DNA of 64,000 nt, taken from assembly GCF_016132545.1 (NCBI RefSeq), contig NZ_CP066167.1, forward strand, positions 3,222,001 to 3,286,000, written 5' to 3'. How positions within the stretch are numbered: position 1 is the first letter of the stretch; each line of letters starts with the position of its first letter. The position numbers and the translations under genes were made by a program. Below the pieces are notes generated by a model. That model searched no databases. It saw only the letters and a list, made by a program, of their open reading frames with translations, and was not told the DNA's origin. The DNA is from Spongiibacter nanhainus. GTDB lineage: Bacteria > Pseudomonadota > Gammaproteobacteria > Pseudomonadales > Spongiibacteraceae. Shown piece after piece: positions 37,888 to 46,817 of this stretch.

Positions 37888-38526
37888 TCAATCCCAAACA
37901 ATCATCTCAATTGGCGTTGGATTGTAAGCATTACAAGGATTGTTCAACTGCGGGCAGTTGGACACCAACACCAACACATCCATCAAGGCCTTTAACTCCA
38001 CATACTTACCCGGCGCCGAAATACCGTCGGCAAAGGTCAGTCCCCCTTCTTCGGTAATGGGCACATTCATAAAAAAGTTGATGTTGTGGGTGATGTCCCG
38101 CTTACTGAGCCCGTATTCAGGGTGCTCAGCGATCGCCAGCATCCAACTATCCCGACAGGCATGCATGCAGCGTTTTTCCAGGTCGTAGCGCACGGTGTTG
38201 CTTTCGGTGGCGCAGGCGCCGCCCAGAGTGTCGTGACGACCGCAGGTATCGGCAACGATTTCCAGCATGGGCCGGTTTTCATTGCTGCGCAGTACGCTGC
38301 CGGCGGTGAGGTAGACGTTGCCCTGCTCGCGGATGGTATCGGTGGCGCTATACCGCTCACTGGGATTATCGGCGCTGTAGAACAGGGTATCGGCGGCTTG
38401 GTTGCCTTCCAGATCGAGGATGCGGACGGTCTGTCCGGCACACACTTTTTTCAAGTAGTAGTCGCCAGCGTCGACCACGTCTCTGGCGATGGCATCGCTG
38501 GCGTTTAGTTGGCTTTCTTTAATCAT
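37888..38526 (-). CDS. DUF1989 protein, second urea-carboxylase-associated (carboxyguanidine deiminase subunit)
   Basis: Protein of 212 residues of the DUF1989 family, corresponding to urea-carboxylase-associated protein 2. Seen: [21 protein letters not shown]-type opening, [12 protein letters not shown] with likely metal-binding Cys and His, and [14 protein letters not shown]. Homologous pairs form carboxyguanidine deiminase (CgdAB), which turns carboxyguanidine into allophanate and ammonia. I do not assign which subunit is A or B. It lies two bases after the first DUF1989 gene and is followed by the long repeat-filled gap. Confidence 0.88.
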   Translation of the reverse strand: MIKESQLNASDAIARDVVDAGDYYLKKVCAGQTVRILDLEGNQAADTLFYSADNPSERYSATDTIREQGNVYLTAGSVLRSNENRPMLEIVADTCGRHDTLGGACATESNTVRYDLEKRCMHACRDSWMLAIAEHPEYGLSKRDITHNINFFMNVPITEEGGLTFADGISAPGKYVELKALMDVLVLVSNCPQLNNPCNAYNPTPIEMIVWD

Positions 38527-38528
38527 GA

Positions 38529-39254
38529 TCAGGCCCCTAAGTGGTACAAGGCGTTGTTGGCAAAGCCACGACGATTTTCGTCGCAGTGGTTAAGGCAAAT
38601 ATCGTCATCGCTCATGGGCTCGGCTTTGCTCAGAGTGACGCCAATCGGGCAACGGGGGTAAGCGTCAGCTTGCTTCAGGGGATGGGGGCAGGCGTGGATA
38701 AGCACCAGCGTGTCCATTTCAAAGCGCAGGGTAACGCTGCTTCCCGGCTTGCTGGCACTGTCGTCCAGTGCCATATTGCCATCGGCGTCGGTGACCACCT
38801 TGCTAAACCAGTTTATGTTGGCCGCCATATCGGCGCCGCTGAGGCCATACTTGGCCAGTTCCACCAGAAAGGCGTCGTAGCCGTTTTGATGCCAGTCGTT
38901 GCGATCGCGCTGGTAATCTCGCCGCCCCCATTTGCCGGCCACATTCTCGGCATTGGCATTGCCGCAAACGGTATCGTGCCAACCGCTATCATCGGCAGTG
39001 ACCGAGGCGAATATCCGCCCCATATCCGAATACAGGCAGTGGCCCCGGGTGAGTTTGAAGGTATGCTGGCATTTCAGTGTATCCGGGGCGTTGTAGCGCT
39101 CCAGTGGATTGCGGGGGTTGTAGAACAGCATCCCGGCATTGCCTGAGCCAGTAAGGTCGGTCAGGGTAAGCTGCGTTCCCCGGCGCAACTCCAGGGACCA
39201 GTGCCCGCCCGGAGCGATTTCAGTGTGATAAGTTTCCATGTGATCACTAACCAT
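38529..39254 (-). CDS. DUF1989 protein, first urea-carboxylase-associated (carboxyguanidine deiminase subunit)
   Basis: Protein of 241 residues, partner of the next gene and the same family (urea-carboxylase-associated protein 1). Parallel motifs: [50 protein letters not shown], and a C-terminal cysteine region near [13 protein letters not shown]. The start at 39254 has GGAGG eight bases ahead and overlaps the ABC ATPase gene by eight bases, so transport and catabolism are translationally linked. Predicted role: subunit of carboxyguanidine deiminase. Confidence 0.88.
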   Translation of the reverse strand: MVSDHMETYHTEIAPGGHWSLELRRGTQLTLTDLTGSGNAGMLFYNPRNPLERYNAPDTLKCQHTFKLTRGHCLYSDMGRIFASVTADDSGWHDTVCGNANAENVAGKWGRRDYQRDRNDWHQNGYDAFLVELAKYGLSGADMAANINWFSKVVTDADGNMALDDSASKPGSSVTLRFEMDTLVLIHACPHPLKQADAYPRCPIGVTLSKAEPMSDDDICLNHCDENRRGFANNALYHLGA

Positions 39255-40029
39255 GTGTCAGTTCCTCCGTCGATGTCATCGACAGACTTTCATCTATTTC
39301 TTTTAACAACTCGTCGCCGGTTTCCCCCACCGGCAAGTCGTAGGTAATGCCGGCGCCATAGGCATTGGGGCTCTGCGGATCGACTCTGAGTTTGTCAAAT
39401 ACCCAAAGCCGTGTTCCCAAGTGGAAGCCTTCTTTAAGGTCGTGGGTCACCATAAACACCGTGAGTTTGTGCTTGCGCCACAGATCCAGTACCAAGTCGT
39501 GCATATCGGCACGGATGCCGGGATCCAGGGCACCAAAGGGCTCGTCCAGCAACAAGATGCGGGGTTTGAGAATCAAGGCCTGGGCAATGGCCAGACGCTG
39601 GCGCATCCCGCCGGAAAGTTCATCTGGGTAGCGGTCGCGCATGTGACTGAGGCCAACAATATCCAACAGTGCGGCGGCCTCATCGCGGGCGGCTTTCTTT
39701 GCGGCGCCGAACAGAAAGCCAAGGCGGGTTTTCTCGAAAGCTCTGGCGATGGCGACATTTTCCAACACAGTAAGATGGGGAAATACCGAATACTGCTGGA
39801 ATACCACACCGCGCTCGGCATCGGGCTCATCCGGGATCGGCTTGCCATCGATTTTTATCTCACCCTGGCTGGGAGACTCGGTGCCCAGCAACATGCGCAG
39901 AAAGGTGCTTTTACCGCAACCGGACGCTCCCACCAGGGTAATAAACTCGCCTTCCTTCACAGTGGCAGAGATATTTTCCAGGATCACGTTATCGCCGTAA
40001 CGCTTCCAGATATGCTCGATCTCAATCAT
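39247..40029 (-). CDS. ABC transporter ATP-binding protein (guanidine/urea operon)
   Basis: ATPase of 260 residues of the nitrate/taurine (TauB/SsuB) type that powers the importer. Walker A GASGCGKST (about 36-44), signature LSGGMRQRLAIAQAL, Walker B ILLLDEPFGALD and the H-loop MVTHDLKEGFHLG are intact. It starts within the stop codon of the permease gene. The genes around it indicate uptake of guanidine or a related nitrogen compound. Confidence 0.92.
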   Translation of the reverse strand: MIEIEHIWKRYGDNVILENISATVKEGEFITLVGASGCGKSTFLRMLLGTESPSQGEIKIDGKPIPDEPDAERGVVFQQYSVFPHLTVLENVAIARAFEKTRLGFLFGAAKKAARDEAAALLDIVGLSHMRDRYPDELSGGMRQRLAIAQALILKPRILLLDEPFGALDPGIRADMHDLVLDLWRKHKLTVFMVTHDLKEGFHLGTRLWVFDKLRVDPQSPNAYGAGITYDLPVGETGDELLKEIDESLSMTSTEELTHG

Positions 40030-40850
40030 TACTTGCCCTCCTGCTGCGCGTGCCAGGGGAAGGCAAAACGGCTGATTTTGACCAGCGCATAGTCGATAAC
40101 AAAGGCCAGCAGTGTTATCCAGGCCACATAAGGCAGAATAACGTCCATCGACAGATAACGTCGTACCAGGAAGACTCGGTAACCGAGACCATCGGTGGAG
40201 GCGATGGCCTCCGCCGCAATCAGGAACAGCCAGGCGGTGCCCAGCGACAACCTAACGGCATCGATGAGACGCGGCATCAATTGGGGGATCAGCACTCGCA
40301 CAATGATTTGTCCGGAGTTGGCGCCCAGGGTCTGGGCCTTGACCAATTGTTCCCGGGGGATTTCCAGCGCCCGCTTCTGAATATCACGGGCGATAAAAGG
40401 CGTGACACCTATGGCGATCAAAGCCACTTTCGACAACTCGCCCAGACCAAAAACAATAAACAGAATCGGCAGCAGTGCCATGGGTGGCACCAGGGAGATC
40501 ACTGTAAGCAGCGGAGAAAATGTCGCGCCCACCAATGGCAGTGCGCCAGTCATTAACCCAAACGCCATCCCTAAAGACGCAGCGATTAACATGCCGATTC
40601 CCAGCCGTTGCAGGCTGCTGCCAGTATCTTGCCAAAACAGGTATTCGCCAGTGCGCTTGCTGGGCTCAAAGGCCAGGCGATACATGGCGTCACCCATTTG
40701 CTGAAAGCTAGGCAGTAGCTTGTCGTAACTGTTTTCCGCCAGCCGCGCTTCAGATGCTGAAATATACAGCATCAACAGCAGGGCAAAGGGCAGCAGAGCC
40801 AAACCGATGCGCCACACGCGGTTGGGGGACTGGTTAATCAGACGTTTCAT
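40029..40850 (-). CDS. ABC transporter permease (guanidine/urea operon)
   Basis: Membrane subunit of 273 residues from the ATG at 40850 (MKRLINQSPNRVWRIGL). About six hydrophobic segments and the cytoplasmic EAA-type coupling loop (REQLVKAQTLGANSGQIIVRVLIPQLMPRL) place it in the BPD_transp_1 family of the TauC/SsuC type. An earlier start at 40934 would run into the intergenic palindromic repeat and is not supported. Confidence 0.9.
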   Translation of the reverse strand: MKRLINQSPNRVWRIGLALLPFALLLMLYISASEARLAENSYDKLLPSFQQMGDAMYRLAFEPSKRTGEYLFWQDTGSSLQRLGIGMLIAASLGMAFGLMTGALPLVGATFSPLLTVISLVPPMALLPILFIVFGLGELSKVALIAIGVTPFIARDIQKRALEIPREQLVKAQTLGANSGQIIVRVLIPQLMPRLIDAVRLSLGTAWLFLIAAEAIASTDGLGYRVFLVRRYLSMDVILPYVAWITLLAFVIDYALVKISRFAFPWHAQQEGK

Positions 40851-40925
40851 AGAATCGCCGCTGTTGTTAAGAATGGAGGGCGTACCGCGTTGAGCCTGTA
40901 AGCCATGGTGTTGCCGTCGATATTC

Positions 40926-40990
40926 GGCGGACAAGTGATGCGATGTCCGCCCTACCGAACCGTAGGGCGGACATGGTTTTCATGTCCGCC
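40926..40990. repeat. Palindromic repeat cluster, locus 2
   Basis: Two adjacent hairpins of the same family as at 29168-29296: 40926-40951 (arms GGCGGACA / TGTCCGCC) and 40966-40990 (arms GGCGGACAT / ATGTCCGCC), joined by a short palindrome-like CCTACCG..CGTAGG. The cluster sits inside the operon between the substrate-binding protein and permease genes, where an RNA hairpin could stabilise the upstream message. Confidence 0.85.
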
Positions 40991-41008
40991 GCCACCTTCC
41001 CGCAAGCC

Positions 41009-42049
41009 TTACAATTCGCCGTCGGCGGCCATCTGCATATAGCTGGGATCAAAGCGGAACTTGATATTGCCGGGGTTACCGAACACACCCGCCGGGGTTT
41101 CAATACCGATAAAGCCCGCATCCGGCGCACCTTCACCCAACAAGCCGTGGGCAAAAGAGAACTCCGCCACATTCTTCATAGTCTCTTTGAGCTGGGCACT
41201 GTTGGTGAATTTCACTGCGTCGGCGGGATCGTAAAACATCTCAGTGCTGGCCAATTGCGCTTCATAGCCAGCCAAATCAGTGCCGGAAGCCACACCCATT
41301 GCGGTGCGGGCAGCGATGCCTTTTTTGCCGCTGTCGCTCATGGTGGCCATGATCTCATACCAGGCGCCGGTCAGGGCCTTACCCAGTTTGGGATTGGCTT
41401 TCAGCGTCTCGGTGTTGATCACCAACAGGTCGATGATTTCACCGGGGATATCGGAGGAATCGAACACCTTGTTGGCGCCGGGCATTTCCAGGATTTCACT
41501 GAGCAGAGGATTCCAGGTCACCACTGAGGTCACACCAGCGGTGGGGAATACCGCCACCATATCGGCGTCAGAGGTATTCACTACTTTCACATCGGCCTCG
41601 CTCATGCCCACACTTTCCAAGCCACGAGCCAGTAAGTAGTGGGACACGCTCAGTTCAACCAGATTAACGGTTTGGCCTTTGATGTCTTTAAGGTCATCGT
41701 AGGCTTTGAGGACCACGCCGTCATTGCCGTTGGAAAAGTCCCCAACCACCAATGCGGTACTATCAACCCCACCCGCAGCGGGAATGGTCAATGCATCCAT
41801 GTTGGTCATGGTGCAGGCGTCAAAGCCACCAGCCGTGTACTGGTTAATGGATTCGATATAGTCGTTGATTTGTACGACGTCGATCTCAATGCCGTATTTT
41901 TTAGCCCACTTGTCGACGATTTTTTGCTCGGCGCCGTAGCCCCAGGGCATCCAACCGACATAGATGGACCAACAGACTTTGAAGCTGTCTGCAGCATGAG
42001 TAAATGACGAAACTGTCAGGGTGAGTAGTAAAGCGGCCAATCGCTTCAT
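41009..42049 (-). CDS. ABC transporter substrate-binding protein (guanidine/urea operon)
   Basis: Periplasmic binding protein of 346 residues, the first gene of the operon and directly controlled by the riboswitch leader. Signal peptide MKRLAALLLTLTVSSFTHA, then a NitT/TauT-type binding fold beginning FKVCWSIYVGWMPWGYG. It matches the group annotated as putative urea ABC transporter binding proteins in urea-carboxylase operons. With the riboswitch upstream, guanidine is the likelier ligand. GGAGG lies before the ATG. Confidence 0.9.
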   Translation of the reverse strand: MKRLAALLLTLTVSSFTHAADSFKVCWSIYVGWMPWGYGAEQKIVDKWAKKYGIEIDVVQINDYIESINQYTAGGFDACTMTNMDALTIPAAGGVDSTALVVGDFSNGNDGVVLKAYDDLKDIKGQTVNLVELSVSHYLLARGLESVGMSEADVKVVNTSDADMVAVFPTAGVTSVVTWNPLLSEILEMPGANKVFDSSDIPGEIIDLLVINTETLKANPKLGKALTGAWYEIMATMSDSGKKGIAARTAMGVASGTDLAGYEAQLASTEMFYDPADAVKFTNSAQLKETMKNVAEFSFAHGLLGEGAPDAGFIGIETPAGVFGNPGNIKFRFDPSYMQMAADGEL

Positions 42050-42113
42050 CGCGAACCTCCAGCGGTTTTGTTACGCGGTTTATGGAGCACTCCTGGTGAT
42101 AAATCACCGATCG

Positions 42114-42322
42114 TCTCCCGGGCTTTTGTCCCGCCGTGTAACCTTCCATCTGAACGTTGGCCTCACTGGCCCGCTAACTTGCGCTAGCTCGCTGATGTAA
42201 GCTGCCACCTCACTCTGTTTCTGAGAGGGGCGAAGGTCGAAAGCTCTCGGACCAGACATCGCATCGTGTTGCTTGCACTCGTATTGCTTTTACTCGTGCA
42301 ACTTATGCGACCGGAACCCTAG
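42114..42322 (-). ncRNA. Guanidine-I (ykkC) riboswitch
   Basis: Read on the minus strand, the leader of the transporter gene contains the three most conserved ykkC blocks in the right order: CTAGGGTTCCGG (42311-42322), TGGTCCGAGAGC and GGGACAAAAGCCCGGGAGA (42114-42132). A hairpin follows the first block and a variable insert of about 90 bases sits before the last, so the RNA is longer than a minimal aptamer. No T-rich terminator follows; downstream are small hairpins and then the ribosome binding site, so control of translation is possible. Guanidine-I riboswitches switch on guanidine export or degradation genes, which fits the operon. Confidence 0.92.
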
Positions 42323-42422
42323 CCTTCCATTTTTTGATTCGGCCAGGCTACCAAAGCCAAACTCGAATCACCGAATTGTATTGTGCGTCCTGAATCACCA
42401 GGAGTGCGGACAATAGCACTCA

Positions 42423-42538
42423 TACAGATTCTATGCCAATCCCCGCTAATGGCGAGAATTGCCCTTTCTTCACCCACCCGGACAGGTAATCGCCCTTAAA
42501 ATGCACCAATCGATCACCAAGCGCTCTTTTTTGGTGCA
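42423..42538 (-). promoter_or_regulatory. Possible sigma-54-like promoter and inverted repeat upstream of the riboswitch
   Basis: On the minus strand 42423-42439 reads TTGGCATAGAATCTGTA, similar to a sigma-54 promoter in the -24 half but with GT instead of GC in the -12 half. About 65-100 bases further upstream is a perfect 8-base inverted repeat, TGCACCAA at 42502 and TTGGTGCA at 42531, whose halves resemble NtrC half-sites though with the wrong spacing. Nitrogen control of a guanidine operon would make sense, but this is weak. Confidence 0.25.
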
Positions 42539-42593
42539 GGGATAGAAGTGCACTTGAGCTACCGCCACCGTGGCAGATTTGCCACGGCCCTGT

Positions 42594-42640
42594 AAGCTGG
42601 AGTCAGAAAGCTGGGGTCAGGAAGCTGGAGTCAGTAAGCT
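42594..42640 (+). repeat. 14-base tandem repeat upstream of phoA
   Basis: Three 14-base units, AAGCTGGAGTCAGA, AAGCTGGGGTCAGG and AAGCTGGAGTCAGT, followed by a partial AAGCT. They lie about 95 bases before the phoA start. Purpose unknown. Confidence 0.8.
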
Positions 42641-42734
42641 ACCACTACGTTACAGGCTTGATAGACCGATACCGGCTGTTGTTATTTACAGCGTTTGTTA
42701 TTTGCTGCATTCGTCCTGACTAAAGGGAACACTC

Positions 42735-44351
42735 ATGCTCTACTGGCGCCACCTGCTTATCACCTTTCTGTGCTGTCTTGCCGTTGGCGGCTGTCAAAAA
42801 TCACCGAAGGCTTCGAAACCGCCCCCTAGCTACCTTCAGGCCCCCATCGTGCAGCACACTCGACAAAATCCCTGGTACACAGAGGCAGAGAAACGCCTTG
42901 AGCAGCACCCCGCTGCACACCGCGAAAAGCGCGGCGGCGCCAGGAATATCGTGCTTTTTGTGGGTGACGGCATGGGGATTTCCACCCTCACCGCCGCGCG
43001 GATTTTCCAGGGGCAGCAGCTGGGAAACTCCGGCGAGGAAAACCGCCTGAGCTTTGAGGACTTCCCCTATACCGGGTTAATCAAGACCTACAACGTCAAC
43101 GCCCAAACCCCGGACTCCGCCGGCACCATGAGCGCCATTGTCTCCGGAGTTAAAACCGACGCCGGGGTGCTGGCTGTGGACGAACACGTTGAGCGCGGCG
43201 ACTGCGCCAGTCAGTCAGGCAGGGAAGTGATCAGTGCTCTGGAGCTGGCGGAACTGGCAGGCCAGGCCACAGGTATTGTCACCACAGCACGGATCACCCA
43301 TGCCACCCCCGCCGCCACCTACGCCAAATCGGTTGATCGCAATTGGGAGAATGACAGCGCGCTGAGCGATGCAGCGCGACAGAGCGGCTGCGAGGACATT
43401 GCCATGCAGCTGGTCAATTTTCAGGAAAGGTTACGTAGCCGCTACCCCGGCGCAAGCGGCGATGGGATCGACGTGATTATGGGGGGCGGACGACGCAATT
43501 TTCTGCCAGCTCATCCCGCATTTAACTCTGTCGACACGCCAGAGGGCGAGGTCGAAGGCTTACGATCAGACGGCTATGACTTAACCGCCCAGTGGCAACA
43601 GAGCTACCCCAAGGGTCGCTATGTAATCGATGCGGAAGGTTTGGCAACAGTAGACCCCGGCACGGAGAAATTATTGGGCTTATTTGAGCCTTCACATATG
43701 CACTACGAAGCGGACCGGTCCAATGACCTGGCCGGGGAGCCGTCCCTGGCCGATATGACTGAAAAGGCAATTAGCCTGCTACGCAATAAACCAGAGGGCT
43801 TCTTTCTGATGGTTGAGGCGGGGCGTATTGACCACGCCCACCACGCCGGTAATGCCTACAACGCCCTCAGCGATACGGTGGCACTCAGCGACGCGGTGGC
43901 CAGGGCGCTGGCCATGACCGACGAGAAAGACACCTTAATTCTGGTGACCGCGGACCACAGTCATGTCTTCACCATGGCGGGCTACCCCAAGCGTGGCAAC
44001 CCCATACTGGGCAAGGTGGTGGCCCCCAACAGCGAGCAGCCGACATTGGCGGCGGACGGGCAACCTTACACCACTCTGGGCTATGCCAATGGCGCGGGCT
44101 TCGACGCTAGCGATCGTACTGATGGCAGTCGCAGCAGCGAGATTCAAGCTGGTAGATACGACTTGTCCGAGGTGGATACCCAAGCGCCGGGCTTTCATCA
44201 GGAAGCCTTGGTACCGCTGAATTCTGAAACCCACGGTGGCGAGGACGTAGCCTTGTTTGCCCGCGGCCCCGGAGCGGCCCTGGCCAGCGGCAACCACGAG
44301 CAGAACATGATCTTTCACATTATGAATTATGCGGCGGGGTGGTTGCCGTAG
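42735..44351 (+). CDS. phoA: Alkaline phosphatase
   Basis: Phosphomonoesterase of 538 residues. The signal has a lipobox (CLAVGGC), so it is probably a lipoprotein. The zinc-binding start NIVLFVGDGMGISTLTAARI and the nucleophile Ser in TPDSAGTMSAIVSGVKTDAG are intact, as are GRIDHAHHAGNAYNAL and VTADHSHVFTMAGY metal-ligand regions. No obvious Pho box is seen in front. The stop codon TAG is provided by the first bases of the palindromic repeat cluster that follows, so the C-terminus may have been set by repeat insertion. Confidence 0.93.
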   Translation: MLYWRHLLITFLCCLAVGGCQKSPKASKPPPSYLQAPIVQHTRQNPWYTEAEKRLEQHPAAHREKRGGARNIVLFVGDGMGISTLTAARIFQGQQLGNSGEENRLSFEDFPYTGLIKTYNVNAQTPDSAGTMSAIVSGVKTDAGVLAVDEHVERGDCASQSGREVISALELAELAGQATGIVTTARITHATPAATYAKSVDRNWENDSALSDAARQSGCEDIAMQLVNFQERLRSRYPGASGDGIDVIMGGGRRNFLPAHPAFNSVDTPEGEVEGLRSDGYDLTAQWQQSYPKGRYVIDAEGLATVDPGTEKLLGLFEPSHMHYEADRSNDLAGEPSLADMTEKAISLLRNKPEGFFLMVEAGRIDHAHHAGNAYNALSDTVALSDAVARALAMTDEKDTLILVTADHSHVFTMAGYPKRGNPILGKVVAPNSEQPTLAADGQPYTTLGYANGAGFDASDRTDGSRSSEIQAGRYDLSEVDTQAPGFHQEALVPLNSETHGGEDVALFARGPGAALASGNHEQNMIFHIMNYAAGWLP

Positions 44352-44527
44352 GGCGGCCATCGCCGATTATGTCCGCCACCACCACGGTGGGGATGGCGGA
44401 CACAAAAGCGGCGTCCGTCGGGCCGGGAAAGCAAATTCGGCTACGCGTAGGGCGTACATCGCCTTTCATGTACGCCGCATCAAGCAGTGGCGGGAACGGC
44501 GGACAGGTAAATCGCTGTCCGTCCTAC
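44350..44527. repeat. Palindromic repeat cluster, locus 3
   Basis: Largest cluster of the family, filling the gap between the convergent phoA and rhlB genes. It holds four hairpin-like units: about 44351-44376 (arms GGCGGCCAT-like / ATGTCCGCC), 44396-44419, 44451-44476 (arms GGCGTACAT / ATGTACGCC) and 44498-44523 (arms GGCGGACAG / CTGTCCGTC). Some arms carry mismatches, as if the older copies have decayed. Confidence 0.8.
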
Positions 44528-44531
44528 GGGC

Positions 44532-45977
44532 CTATGACAACAAATCGGCGGGCGGCTGTTCGCAGGGCAGTTTCATGCCCAATTCGGTTTCAATGGCCGG
44601 CAGCAAAAAGGCATCATCCTCGCAGGCGAAGCTGATGGAGGTGCCGGTGGCACCGGCGCGCCCGGTACGGCCGATGCGGTGAACGTAGTCATCGGGGTCT
44701 TCGGGCAGGGTGTAGTTCACGACGTGGCTGATGCCATCGACGTGAATCCCCCGCCCCGCTACATCGGTGGCCACCAGGCACTGGATGCGACTGTCTTTAA
44801 AATCCTGAAGGGTACGGGAGCGTTTGTTCTGGGGAATCTCCCCCGACAAAATGCCGCAGCTCACCCCGGCCTTGCGCAAGCGCTCGTGGAGGCGCCGCAC
44901 TTCATCCCGGCGGTTGGCAAAAATAATCACGCTCTGAGCATCCGGCTGGCGGACAATATTGAGCAAGCAGCGGAATTTATCCTGGGACTCGATCAGGTAC
45001 ACCTTCTGATCCACCGAGTCTGTGGCCACATGCTCGGGCTCGATTTCAATCCGCACTGGCTCGTAGGTCCACTGATCAGTAAGGCGGATAATATCTTCCG
45101 TGAAGGTGGCACTAAACAGCAGAGTCTGGCGGTGGGTTTTTCGGGGCGTTTGCCGCACGATGCGCTTCACCTGGGGAATAAAGCCCATATCCAGCATGCG
45201 GTCGGCTTCGTCAATGACCAGCACCTCAACCTGATCCAGATAGAGATCCCGGCGGCCGGTAAAGTCCAGCAGGCGTCCCGGCGTGGCCACCACGATATCC
45301 ACCAAACCGCTGTTGAGGCGCTCAAGCTGCTTTTGGTAATCCATGCCGCCAATCAGGGTCGAGACATTGAGGCCACAGTACTTGCCCAATTGTTTGGCGT
45401 CATCGCCTATCTGCACGACCAGCTCACGGGTGGGAGCAATAACCAGTGCTCGAGGCTCGCCGGCAAAGCGCTCCTCTTCAACCGGATTGCTTAACAGATC
45501 GTTAAAAATGGTGACCAGGAAGGCGGCGGTTTTACCGGTACCGGTTTGCGCTTTACCGATAACATCGTTGCCGCGAAGGGTGTGGGGCAAGGACGCCGCC
45601 TGAATGGGCGAGCAGTATTGAAAACCGGCGTCGGCAATGCCGTGCATTAGGCGCTCATCGAGGCCGAGATCGTGAAAGCGGGTTTTGCCGGCTTCCTCTG
45701 GTACTTGAAACTGGTCCAAACTCCAGTTGGCATGCTGATCCATTGCGGTACCGTTCTTTTTGGTGTTTTTAGTGCGGCGCTGGCGGCCACTGCGGCCCCC
45801 ACCGTTGCCGCGATTCGATTCATTGTCTTTGGCAGACGCACCGCTGTTATTGTCGGCGCGCTTATTCTGGGACGCGGGGCCGGCAGCCTGGGTTTCCGCC
45901 GGCGACTTGCCTGATGAGGCACGTTGTTGAGTGTTGTCTTGGGACTCTTCTTTGGAATTAAACAGCTTGCTTAGCAA
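44532..45977 (-). CDS. rhlB: ATP-dependent RNA helicase RhlB
   Basis: DEAD-box helicase of 481 residues that helps the RNA degradosome unwind messenger RNA. A low-complexity basic/polar N-terminal extension (about 1-75, rich in Asn, Gly, Ser, Lys) precedes the core. Motifs in order: Q-motif region FQYCSPIQ, motif [26 protein letters not shown] in [18 protein letters not shown] in LLFSATF, and [10 protein letters not shown]. The N-terminal extension resembles that of Pseudomonas RhlB. Confidence 0.92.
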   Translation of the reverse strand: MLSKLFNSKEESQDNTQQRASSGKSPAETQAAGPASQNKRADNNSGASAKDNESNRGNGGGRSGRQRRTKNTKKNGTAMDQHANWSLDQFQVPEEAGKTRFHDLGLDERLMHGIADAGFQYCSPIQAASLPHTLRGNDVIGKAQTGTGKTAAFLVTIFNDLLSNPVEEERFAGEPRALVIAPTRELVVQIGDDAKQLGKYCGLNVSTLIGGMDYQKQLERLNSGLVDIVVATPGRLLDFTGRRDLYLDQVEVLVIDEADRMLDMGFIPQVKRIVRQTPRKTHRQTLLFSATFTEDIIRLTDQWTYEPVRIEIEPEHVATDSVDQKVYLIESQDKFRCLLNIVRQPDAQSVIIFANRRDEVRRLHERLRKAGVSCGILSGEIPQNKRSRTLQDFKDSRIQCLVATDVAGRGIHVDGISHVVNYTLPEDPDDYVHRIGRTGRAGATGTSISFACEDDAFLLPAIETELGMKLPCEQPPADLLS

Positions 45978-46052
45978 AATGGTTTCGTCTCAGATTGAAC
46001 AATAATCCGCCATTCTAACACCAATACGCGCCACATCACCCGCACTGCGGTA

Positions 46053-46742
46053 TTACGGATTGTTGACCTGTGCCTGCCGCCATTTCTCCTGGGTCAATTT
46101 ATCCCGGGCCTGGCGATCGAGGTAGTAGTCGACACTGAAAAACCGGCCGCCGCCGGTGAATACCAAACTGAGCAGCATAATAAAGTAGGTGGCTGCAAAC
46201 TCGATACCGTTGTTGAGTACCACAAACTGCCCCCGCTCAGTTAGCCACGGATAGTGGCCGTGCTCTTGGAGAAGTTGCCGTGCCCGCTCCAGTCGCTTCC
46301 CGACCTCTACGCTGTTTTCCAAGCTGTCCCGGGCTGCCGGGATGCCGACATCCGCCAGCGGCTTGGCGGTGCTGGTGGCAGGGTCAGAAGGGGCCACCGC
46401 AAACCAGCCGTTGTCCCAGTGTACGGTCCAGGCCGCCACCGCCATGGTCACCAGCAGTGGAATTGCCGCCCAGCGTACCGCAAACCCAAACAACAGCAGG
46501 AAGCCGCCCACCAGTTCGGTATAGGTGGCCAGTAGTGCGGCGATATCGGCATAGGGCAAACCCAGCCCCTGCTCAAACCACAACGTGGTTTGTTCCAGGT
46601 GGCGCAGTTTGTAAAGCCCGGCGGCTATCATGATCGGCGCCAGGTAGAGTCGTATCAGCAGCGGCGCCAAGCCACTCAAGTAATCGAGCAAACCAAAAAG
46701 ACCGTCGTGTAAACCGTAATAGGCCCGCAATAGCAGCGTCAT
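46053..46742 (-). CDS. DoxX-family membrane protein
   Basis: Inner membrane protein of 229 residues. The start at ATG 46742 gives MTLLLRAYYGLHDGLFGLL, typical for the family; a GTG at 46781 with AGGAG about seven bases ahead would add 13 residues and cannot be excluded. Several membrane segments are seen (LLIRLYLAPIMIAAGLYKL, ELVGGFLLLFGFAVRWAAI, PLLVTMAVAAWTVHW, and AATYFIMLLSLVFTGGG). The long insertion between the last two resembles the longer DoxX proteins; the function is not known. Confidence 0.82.
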   Translation of the reverse strand: MTLLLRAYYGLHDGLFGLLDYLSGLAPLLIRLYLAPIMIAAGLYKLRHLEQTTLWFEQGLGLPYADIAALLATYTELVGGFLLLFGFAVRWAAIPLLVTMAVAAWTVHWDNGWFAVAPSDPATSTAKPLADVGIPAARDSLENSVEVGKRLERARQLLQEHGHYPWLTERGQFVVLNNGIEFAATYFIMLLSLVFTGGGRFFSVDYYLDRQARDKLTQEKWRQAQVNNP

Positions 46743-46817
46743 CCCCCACCCCCGCGTTGTCGTTTTCAGTGCTGTGCACACACCTGCTCCTGAGCGAGGC
46801 GTGTGTGCACTATGCCA

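Noticed and set aside
37494-37995. Several short open frames in the operon gap
   Set aside because: They are translations of the structured repeat copies and vary in frame between strands; no ribosome binding sites.
42594-42640. Possible CRISPR-like array
   Set aside because: Units of 14 bases follow each other directly without spacers, and no cas gene is present anywhere in the window.
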